A stretch of 64,000 nt of DNA from Wuchereria bancrofti (taxonomy: Eukaryota > Nematoda > Chromadorea > Rhabditida > Onchocercidae): contig SSBO01000012.1 of NCBI GenBank assembly GCA_005281725.1, positions 10,631,254 to 10,695,253 on the forward strand, written 5' to 3'. Position 1 is the stretch's first letter. Each line of letters starts with the position of its first letter. Under the pieces are notes generated by a model that did not search any database, was not told the origin of the DNA, and saw only the letters and a list, made by a program, of their open reading frames with translations. Both the position numbers and the translations under genes were made by a program. Shown here in pieces: positions 27,801 to 64,000 of this stretch.

Positions 27801-30800
27801 AAATGAAACTAAAATTAGTAGTCGAAAGTAGAAATTAAGATTTAAATTGGAATTATTATAATAGTATATATTTTTTTCATTGTAAATTATCTAGAAATTG
27901 AGAAAAAAAAGAAAAACATAAACATTTTTCCTCCAATTTTTTTCTTTCTTTTTTTGAATCTTTTTAGAAGAATATTGGGTCATTCTTTTCAATTTCAATT
28001 ATTGACATTCGCAATTACTTTGGTTTTTCTGATCATATATAAATGTTCAAATAATATTTCAATTTATTGTTCATTGAACTGTATTATGAAAAGGTATGAG
28101 AAAACAGATGGCAACTGATTTTAATTTGCCGCTATATGAATTGTCTTATAATAATAAATTTATGTAAAAATGTTGCATTGATGATCTTGATATGTATCAT
28201 TTGCAAAAACTCTGAACAATTATTATTTTAGATGATCACTATTAACTGTTATCATCTAAATTATAATATTTCCTTTTTATCTTTTCAATCTTTCAATTAT
28301 AGTTTGCAATTATTGTTGATGGTACATAGTATGGATAATGGTAAAATCTTCACCTAAAATCAATCGGTTTGATTATATGCAAATATGTTCCAGTAATTAT
28401 CATCCTCATTACAGTTGGGATGAATAATGATGAGAATGATTTGATTTGACAGTTTGAAATATTCGGAACATCTTTTGGTAACTAATAATAAAAATAAAAA
28501 TTAAGTTAAAAAAAGGAAAAAAGGAAAAGAAATTAAGAATGTTTCATTTTTAATACTTTAAAAATTTTTAATTAAAAAATTTTTTTCAAATTCATTTTTG
28601 TTGCATAATATTGATATCATTTTAAATAGATGAGCTAAACTTTGAGAACATTTGAAAATTTTCCTCTTTTTTTTTCTCTTGCATTTTCATTCCTGAAAAT
28701 GATCAATCACTGTTCATTGGTAATTGCATAACATCAAAGAATAAAATCGTTTACTGTTTAAATGCGTATAAATTTTTTATGTGAATGACCTACATTGTTA
28801 CCTTTAATATATCATAGCAATATCATTATTTTTAGTTTTACCGATTAACTTTATCATCGATTATCATTATGTAATCAAATTTACCAAATACATTACTCAA
28901 TTTTTGTTATCATCGATGACAATTATCACTAGTCAGTTAAATTAATGTTCCCCTAAAACGGAATGACATTAAACTTTATTTAATAATTTAAACTGCCACT
29001 TTTTTAATCGTCCTCCTTCCTCTTTGTTTTTTTCTTATACTGAGATTTGAAATTTATGTAATATGTTTTTGTTTTCTGCTTTTATTTTGAATTCAAATAA
29101 CCAGTGGTTATCTTTCTAAAGTATTTGTTATTTACTTGAAGGCATATAAGTGATAATATTTTTCTTCATACGATATTTTCTCATGCTTGTTATTTAAGTC
29201 AACTTATAGCTAATTTTAACATATACATATATATTTTACAATTTTCGAATTTTAATATTTTTAATTTTTTTTTGTTCAGTTTACATTTATTTGAAACTCC
29301 AATCTTTATTTCACATTTCCACCTTTCCTAGTTTTTAATTTAGCTTTTTTTTTCTTTTTTTTTTTTTTTTTGGGAGAGGGGGACTAAAGAGAGAAAAAGA
29401 GAAAAGTTGCATATCATTTTGATATATTATAAAAAAAGAAAAACTTTTTTCGAATTCGATACAATCATATCTTTCATTCTCCAAATAACACAGCATCACA
29501 CAATTAGGTCATTTCTAGCTAACAAAACAAAATGTTCGTTTTCTTCTTCATCGCTATCATCGTTGTAATCATTATCGTGATCATCATCATTATCATCGTA
29601 TCACAATCGTTTTTCGAACTTCTGCTGCTTATATCGTTCCATTTAATGTTATGTAAGAATGCATTCTATGATTTGTTTAATATGATGATTATATTCATGA
29701 CCGTGTTCTCGTTTGCAATCCTTTGGTTTCTCTTTTTTTTGCTTGTTTAATTAACCGTTTTTCCTTTCTTCTCTTAACTTTTATTATGTTAGTTTTATAA
29801 AATTATCAAAAAATCAAAAATAGAACGAACAATATATAATATATAATCAAAAGTTAATTTTAAATTAAAAAAAGAAACTTATACAACATGAATGTTTGCT
29901 ATTAATGACCGACAAAGTTACCACATTAAACTGACCGACACATTCATATGATTAATTATGATAAGATAAACAAACAGCTGTTTTGTTGTTTTAAGCTTAT
30001 AATAAAAAGGAATTAGTGACCACTGAAGTGAGTTAATGATACAGAAGTGAAATGAGATAAACTGGACAGGTCGCATAGTAAATGACCATATGTATTGTCA
30101 ACGATACGAGTTAAGACACGAAAGCAATACAACTGGAACAGCTGGCTTATGATACAGTTCAAATCACAATTTATAAAGAAAAAAAAATGAAGCTACTTAG
30201 ACATTGAGAATTGCCTAACCGACTAATTAGTTGACTAGTTTTATCCAACAAATGTTCATTTCATTTCAGTATCCCTTTTTTTTTCTTTTTTTTTTTTTTG
30301 GGGAGGGGTAAAATTTCGGAAAGAAAAAAAAAACGAAGGGTGAAGAAGGAAATGGAAAAGGTGAGAAAAAAAAGGAATATAAGTGAATAAAAGATTGAGA
30401 AAGTGAAAAAGAAAATTTCTTTTTTTTTAAGAGAGAAACAATTGTCTATTAAATGAAATTGAAAGCAATTGATCTTTATTTCTAACAACCATTATCATTG
30501 TCATCAACATTATCATTATCATCATCACATTACATTTACTAAACTATCACTAATTACTATTTAAAATGAGCTTTTTTTCAGCATGTTTGTGTAGTTGCTG
30601 AGCTAAAGTTTAAAATTAAAACTGAAGTACTTTTATGCTCATTTTCGTCATTATCACCCACTTTTAATGTTTTTAACATTTTTTTTTTTTTTTTGTTCAA
30701 ATAAGGGACAAAAGTAAAACTGAAGGAGGAGTGGGAAAAAAGAAAAAGGTAAACAGTTGCTCATTTTAAAAATGTTTTTAACTTACGTTTTTCTCATTAC

Positions 30801-32798
30801 TTTTTGCTATTTCTCATTCCTTACCTTTTTGTTGTACCATAAACATTTTCAAGTCATACAAAACGAATTGAAATTTACACCAAACGGTACTTTTCCTTTT
30901 TGATCCATTTAAACTTTTTTTGTAGTGTTTTGCTTATCTATTTGTAAACTTCTTTCTTCTTTCTCTATCATATACAAAATGTATTTATTTTTAATTTTTT
31001 ATAGAAATTCAAAATAACTATATGTAGTAATTTATAACTATATGTATATAAATATGTTACCAAATTAATTTTGGATTATGAATTCTAGATTATTCCGAAG
31101 TTTTTCATGCAAATAAAATTGGACAACATTAATATAATAATGCTTCATTCTGATGGTCATTTATAGTGGTCATTTTACATTCATACAGTCATATCAATAC
31201 CGACAAGGCTACTAGAGATCAAATAATCGAACGATTATTCGTATTATTTAGTTAAATTGTGCTTCTAAATTTTATGCAATCGCAATAAAACTATTGAGTA
31301 TTGAGAGTTTTCCTTTTCTTCCTTTTTTTATCTCCTTTAATGTCTTGAATTTAAATATAGATTGCCCGAAGTAACTTTTTCATTGAATACACAGTTAAAA
31401 TTTCCATTCAGCCTATTAACTTTATCGGTTGTGGTCATTTTTTTTTAATTTCTTTTTCATTCTATTTTTCTTTGTAACATATTATAGTATAACATGAAAT
31501 ATTTCCCATTTTGTTATAATAAAAAATATTTCAATCGTATGTCACATCTTGACAAATAAGTAAGTGAACAATAAAATATATGGATGATGACAGATGTGAC
31601 ACAGATGGATCACAACTTTGATTACAATACATTTTGAGGGCAATGCCACTGAGTAAATCTAGAAACTCAGTAGCACATTCGTACAAATTCCATAATATGT
31701 GGTTTAAATGTTGTAAAACTTGTAGTATTTTTGTACAATTGAATCTTGGTTGGTTCATAGTTTGGACAACTAATATTAAAATATATTGTCACCAACTGAA
31801 TATATGTCATCATTAACACTACATCTGTTATCCTTTGTTGATTTTATCATTTAATAAGATTATTTGTTAACAGGATTAAAATATGTAAAATATAGATATT
31901 TTTAATGTTTCATATAGTTTAAATCTTTAATCTAATTAAACTTACATCCAAATATTAATTCAGGTCAATAAATGTTAATTTAGGCCAACCCTGCGTAAAA
32001 TTTCGGCCCATAAAATGATAAATCCAAATGAGCATTATCGGCTATCTTCTAAAAATTCATTGAGAATTTTGATATTATGTTACAATCGGATACTTAAGCA
32101 TCACATATGTTACAACTATTCGATTTCGAAGGATATTGATGACGTATACTTATGATCATTTTCAATCATATTATGTTTCAAATTTCATCCTGTAAGTATA
32201 TTCTTGAAAATTATTAACATTTTCAGTTTAAATATTTATGCTAATTTTTATTAGCTTTAGCAGGGAAAATTTAGGCATATTCCGCAAATGAGCCAAAAAC
32301 AAATCAATTATGCTACAAATAATTTTGTTTTACATTCTGACTAATTTCAAATAAATTTTACTGATTTTTTAACTTTCACTATATGAAAAGGAAAGAGATG
32401 AATTTAATTAGATCTATATTTTTCTTCCATTTTTTCGAAACAAAAAGATATTTTTAGAACAATCAAAATTTAATTTAGCTAAAATCTATTTCTAAAATTT
32501 GCAAATATGATGCGTTATATTTCATTCAAACTAAATATCGTATTAGAATATTATAAGTGCTTCTTCATTTTGTTGTTATTGTATAATTCTATCACCATCA
32601 ATGGTTAAATTTCCTTTTTTTTATGTGGTACATTTTAAAGTAAGCTTTTAAATCGAATTTCGATGACTTTTTTTTTCGAAAGAGAAAAAGAGAAAGAATC
32701 TATTAGTTGGAAAGAAAATAAAAAAAAAGATGGAAAATTTCATTGAACCTCAATATCGTGACATACATTAATTTCAGTGTTGTATGTCATTCATTTGT

Positions 32799-33105
32799 GC
32801 ATATTTCGTTCAATGGAAAAAATATTTGCACCAAATTCGTGCATAGCTAAATTTATTTTTTATAATTTATTTTTTATAAATTTAGAAAAGATATACCATC
32901 TCTTTCCCTTTCCCTCTTTCTCTCTCTTTTCCTGTCTTTCCCNNNNNNNNNNNNNNNNNNNGCATATTTCGTTCAATGGAAAAAATATTTGCACCAAATT
33001 CGTGCATAGCTAAATTTATTTTTTATAATTTATTTTTTATAAATTTAGAAAAGATATACCATCTCTTTCCCTTTCCCTCTTTCTCTCTCTTTTCCTGTCT
33101 TTCCC
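32799..33105. repeat. Assembly gap (N at 32,943-32,961) flanked by identical 144-bp copies
   Basis: 32,799-32,942 and 32,962-33,105 match from GCATATTTCGTTCAATGG to CCTGTCTTTCCC. Likely an unmerged overlap. Confidence 0.87.
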
Positions 33106-34756
33106 ACTCTTCTTCCCGTCTAAAAGAAAAAAAAAGGAAAACTATTAAGAAACAAAAACTTTCAAAAGATATTAATTCCCTCAGGGTGAATTAAACTTCC
33201 GTCTCCTCAAAAGAAAGCAAAGTGATTTGGATGAAGGAATAAACTCAAAAAAAAAAAATATTTCTCAACAATTTGTACAAATTTTTCTTTTTTCTTTCCA
33301 TCGGATTTTATTTTTTAATTTCAAAAAAAAAGAAAAGAAATCGATCATACCGGCTGATCCAATTATTTCGTCAATTCTATTACTGAATTGATTGAATCAG
33401 AATAAAGATGATTAGAATGTATTATCATAACTGGTTATGGTAAAAAATTTTTGACTTTTAAAATAGCCACTGTCATTCATCGTAATTCAACAATTATGAA
33501 TCAAATTTCATCGCCAAATTGGTAATGATGCATGCATTTAAAATTCCTTCATTATAATAAAATTAATTTAAAAGCTAATTTAATTCAAATTAATTTGAAA
33601 AAATTAAATTAAAAAGGAAAGAATATAATTTGATTGCAATGATATATATTTTTCATTCCATTTCCTTTCATATAACATTGAATAATTTATATATTTCAAT
33701 AAAAACTTTTTCAGGTATTCACCTTTGTGAATATCTCTACCATTAATTTATCATCATCTGATATTTGATCGTAAATTCCACCGTACAACTATCTCATACA
33801 AATTATTTACTTGTAATAAAAAAAATTTTTTTTTTGTAATTTATATTTTAATAAAAATTGAAAAGAATAAAAAAAGTAATAGAAAAAAAAGAGAAAAATG
33901 TAGAAGGAAGAGCATTTTGATATGGAACCGATCTCTTTATAGATTTTTGGAAATGGTTTCCTTGTTGATCATTGTTATATTTATTGGTAACTGTCATAAG
34001 CATCATCAAGCAATTCCAATTTCATTTTTAATTCTTCATATTCAAAATGTTTTTGTAACATTTAATTTCAAATTTTAACTTTACTTTCTCATAATAATAA
34101 ATAAACTAATTGTTGTGGTGAAATTTTTCGGTTAATTTTTTTTGCAGGCTAATCAGGTACATCAATTGCTATTAGTGATAGCTTTTATATCATGCGAAAA
34201 GATAAATTAATTTTCTGTAGTAAATTACTTATTGATAAGCATAAGTTAACTAATTATTAATGATTAACTTCTTTTGGTGCGATTTTGATTGATTCCAGAA
34301 AACCATCCTAATACAGTTTTGACATTCTTATAGACTGAAATGATAATAGTATTCTTCAGTCCTTTTTATATGCCTTTTTTGTTTAACTTGTTTGTTTGCT
34401 TGTTTACTTGCTTACTCATCTGCTTGTTTGTTTATTTGTTTGTTTGCTTACCCCTTTGCTTGTTTGTCTTATTTTTCTTGTTTGTTTGTTTGTTCGTTCG
34501 TTCGTTCGTTCATTTGTTTATTTTATTGTTATCGTTTATTTATTTATTTAAAATTTTCCATTAATCTATTCAAATTTGTTATCCAATTAATCCATAATTC
34601 CTCACATTTTAGTTAATTAGTTAATATGTATATATGATTGCATTACTTTATTTCTTCAAGAAAATATTAATGCCTAAATATTATTTTGTGATAATGACGT
34701 TACTTTATATGCCTAATTAGTATATTTGACGTAAATGACGGGAAGTTCTTTTTTTC
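33106..34756. other. Upstream region of sax-7 long isoform
   Basis: Presumed to contain the promoter and 5' UTR. It includes the degenerate TTTG repeat and a TTTTTTGCAG acceptor-like site at 34,148. No TATA or other promoter element stands out from the AT background. Confidence 0.5.
34387..34550. repeat. Degenerate TTTG/TTCG tetranucleotide repeat
   Basis: Units TGTT, TGCT and CGTT over about 160 bp, 215 bp upstream of the sax-7 ATG. Leu/Phe/Cys-rich frames here are repeat artefacts. Confidence 0.85.
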
Positions 34757-34758
34757 AG
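34757..34758 (+). promoter_or_regulatory. Splice acceptor just upstream of the long-isoform ATG (SL trans-splice or 5' UTR intron end)
   Basis: A run of T followed by CAG ends six bases before the ATG at 34,765. An acceptor this close to the start is typical of nematode spliced-leader addition, but it could equally be the 3' end of a 5' UTR intron. RNA ends would separate the two. Confidence 0.6.
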
Positions 34759-34764
34759 GCCGTG

Positions 34765-61970
<27,206 letters not shown>

Positions 61971-61997
61971 TTAGTCGTTTTTTTTTTTTTTCGAACT

Positions 61998-62003
61998 AAT
62001 AAA
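61998..62003 (+). terminator. sax-7: Polyadenylation signal AATAAA
   Basis: AATAAA begins 28 nt after the sax-7 stop codon, giving a very short 3' UTR if used. A T-rich run separates stop and signal. Confidence 0.65.
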
Positions 62004-62326
62004 AGAAACTTATTGAATTAGCCGGTGATTGTGGGAAAGCTTTATGGATGTGGCATCTTAATATGCGTTTTGAAACTCCTGTTATTCCGTTGTTATTCAG
62101 CTTATCTTAGTAGTGAATTTGACAGATGATAATTGGAAGAGCAGCAGTAATTGATGAAAGAGAGAGTGGTGCTGCCGTTATTACTAATGTTTCTGTGATA
62201 AGATGACAGAACAAAAATTCGATGCTCTTCCTACTATCATTCGTATTCAGTTGCTAGAAATGTTCTTCCGGATTTCGTACCTGAAAACACTTCCTGACGC
62301 TTTCCCACTACATGTGATTTATGTAT

Positions 62327-62358
62327 TGTGTGTATGTGGTACGTGTATGTGTATGTGT

Positions 62359-62390
<32 letters not shown>
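62327..62390. repeat. (GT)n / GTAT microsatellite
   Basis: Imperfect GTGTAT units followed by pure GT then GTATGTAT. Confidence 0.93.
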
Positions 62391-63391
62391 TGATACAGAG
62401 TCGCGGGTTTCTTTACGTGACGTGAATTATTTTTCTTAATTTTTATATCACCTTTACGGGAACTACTGATTTGTGCTCCCAGTTTTTGTGCAACACTTGA
62501 TCTCTTGTTGTACCAATTTCAAGTTCACAATTAATTTATTCCTTCTAAAATGAAATCAAACAGAATTCTTGAATTTGTTTGGAATTCGGCAATCGAAATT
62601 TTCGGATTTTTTAATTGCGTTTTTCCGAGACTGCCGAAATGATTTCGATTTATTCTTTCATCCTGTTTCACTTCAATCTAAGCAGTTAGGTAGGGTATAT
62701 GGTGCATTTGTAAAAGTGTATTTGTTTTAATCACCCAAGCATTCCATCGTTTTCTCTCCCAGCTTCATCGGTACAGTTCAGTTCCTTTTTTTCAATTTTT
62801 GATTTAGGTAACTATGCTTTTAAAGAATGAAATTTATTCAAATTACCCTTAACTTTCCCTTTTTTTTCTCTCTCTCTTTGATTCTGCTCTGTGAAATGCC
62901 CTGAAACGGTGAGCTGTATAGTGGTACCTTTATACAACTATGATTACTATGAACTTGTTTTCTTTTGCTTTAAACGATGGCTGTTGTTGCCAGCACTGTG
63001 AATTTTTTTATCCTGTTCATTGCCCCACTTCATTTTCCCATTTAATTTTCCTGTAATGTTTCCCTTATTTTAAAAGTATATAGGATCAGTGGCCGTTTTT
63101 GTCCTTTTTGTAATTTTGATTCCAATATAAGTTGCTGCTTCTCATGTTGTTTTAGCACAAAACGAAAAAATCTCTTGAAATGAATTTCCCTTAAAAATGG
63201 ATTGTCTTCAACTTTTTTTTAAAATCTGATTTAGGAAAGAGCCTCCCACTTCTTTAATTTGCTTCAGGAAGTTTAAGAAACGCTCAAGAAATTGGGTTTT
63301 TTTTCTTGTTTTTGCTACTTGTTCATTTGTTCACAAGTTTTGTGAATAGAATGTTATACCGTCCATTTCTTTTTTTTTTTTTTCCCTCTTT

Positions 63392-63416
63392 NNNNNNNNC
63401 CCCCCCCCCCCCCCCC
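63392..63416. other. Assembly gap followed by 17-base poly-C
   Basis: Eight N (63,392-63,399) then C at 63,400-63,416, preceded by a poly-T run. A C-run this long is out of character for the local composition and may be an assembly artefact. Confidence 0.8.
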
Positions 63417-64000
63417 TTTCCGTGTCTAATGAGCGCTGTTGTTTCATATTATTGTTGTTACTTTTTCTTTGCATGTGTCAATAACAATACAAGAAAATTT
63501 TCACTTTTTTTTGGGATAAGAAGAAAAATGAAAAATTACAGTGTTATCAATTGTTAGCTGCTTATTTGTTTTTTCTTTTTGTTCCTTTTATTCCCTTCCA
63601 TATATACAATGTTTGGTTGTTAGATGTATGTACTTGTCAACATCTTTCCTAGAAATGAAAAAACTTAGGCCTTAATTTATGGTCTATCTTATGTTTCCGA
63701 AGTGTCGGTAAGGTTATTCCCTGAATGCTGCTATTGTTGTTGGGAAAAAAAGTTTGGTTTTTGTGTTCCTCAGTTTGTGATTGGATATCATTCTATGTAT
63801 AAACATCGTATCAATAGCGAAAAGAAAATTACTTGGATACATACCATATTTTAGGAATGGTAATGTACCTCCAAGAAACCGAAAAAAAAGCTCTGAATCA
63901 TAATGTAAATTTATCCTTTGAAGTACTAATATCCATGCAAATTACCATATAGAACAAACGTATCTCAATTAATTTCTTCTTTTCTGAAAACTTCTATACA

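Larger units (their letters stand above)
20886..32798. other. AT-rich noncoding sequence
   Basis: Holds (TA)n(GA)n at 23,290, (CA)n at 24,820, poly-T followed by G runs at 29,342 and 30,283, and ATC-type trinucleotide tracts at 29,560 and 30,490. A higher-complexity patch lies at 29,880-30,210. No gene recognised. Confidence 0.7.
61971..64000. other. 3' flank of sax-7, no gene recognised
   Basis: After the polyadenylation signal there is AT-rich sequence with GT repeats and an assembly gap. Short ORFs show no domain. A downstream gene, if any, starts beyond the window. Confidence 0.65.

Noticed and set aside
29532..29750. 72-codon very hydrophobic ORF starting MFVFFFIAIIVV
   Set aside because: The hydrophobic run is encoded by an ATC/ATT trinucleotide tract; no splice or homology support.
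31531..31816. Overlapping ORFs on both strands with balanced composition
   Set aside because: Neither shows a recognisable motif, and each overlaps the other, so no gene can be supported.
62722..62737. Spliced-leader-like TTTTAATCACCCAAG
   Set aside because: Partial resemblance to nematode SL1 only; no following SL sequence, donor or snRNA structure.

Overview
The window looks like nuclear DNA from a nematode, most likely a spirurid and possibly a filarial worm. The reasons are very high A+T, nematode-type splice acceptors (TTTTCAG, TTTATAG), and one large gene that is a clear member of the L1CAM/neuroglian family closest in architecture to C. elegans sax-7 (lad-1). The species assignment is inference. 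All exon boundaries were worked out by hand from reading frame and splice signals; no alignment or search was run.

Positions 1-34,764 contain no gene I can support. This is about 35 kb of AT-rich sequence with microsatellites (a 439-bp TAA tract at 10,241), diverged local duplications, two assembly gaps flanked by repeated sequence, and a small GC-rich island near 20.7 kb with seven C-runs that could form a G-quadruplex on the minus strand.

Positions 34,765-61,970 (plus strand) hold the sax-7-like gene. I reconstruct 28 coding exons giving 1,338 residues: signal peptide, six Ig domains, five fibronectin type III (FN3) domains, one transmembrane helix, and a cytoplasmic tail with the ankyrin-binding FIGQY motif and a C-terminal PDZ-type STFV. 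Exons 1-5 (34.8-36.9 kb) are separated from exons 6-28 (48.2-62.0 kb) by an 11.3-kb intron. That intron carries a 400-bp GATA/GACA/GGTA repeat, a CA repeat and a third assembly gap. At its 3' end sits a second signal-peptide exon (48,044-48,157) in frame with exon 6. This is the layout expected for a short isoform like C. elegans SAX-7S, predicted here at 1,173 residues. Putative Grainyhead and NR5A-type sites lie upstream of it.

Base composition shifts near 46-47 kb: the left part is roughly a quarter G+C by eye and the right part roughly a third. Intron 23 contains an antisense 141-codon ORF with a strong hydrophobic helix, the best candidate for an undescribed nested gene. Introns 6 and 7 contain weaker antisense coding-like fragments. 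Downstream of the polyadenylation signal at 61,998 there is about 2 kb with no recognisable gene, a GT repeat, and a fourth gap next to a 17-base C run. I found no tRNA, rRNA, spliced-leader RNA or CRISPR array.
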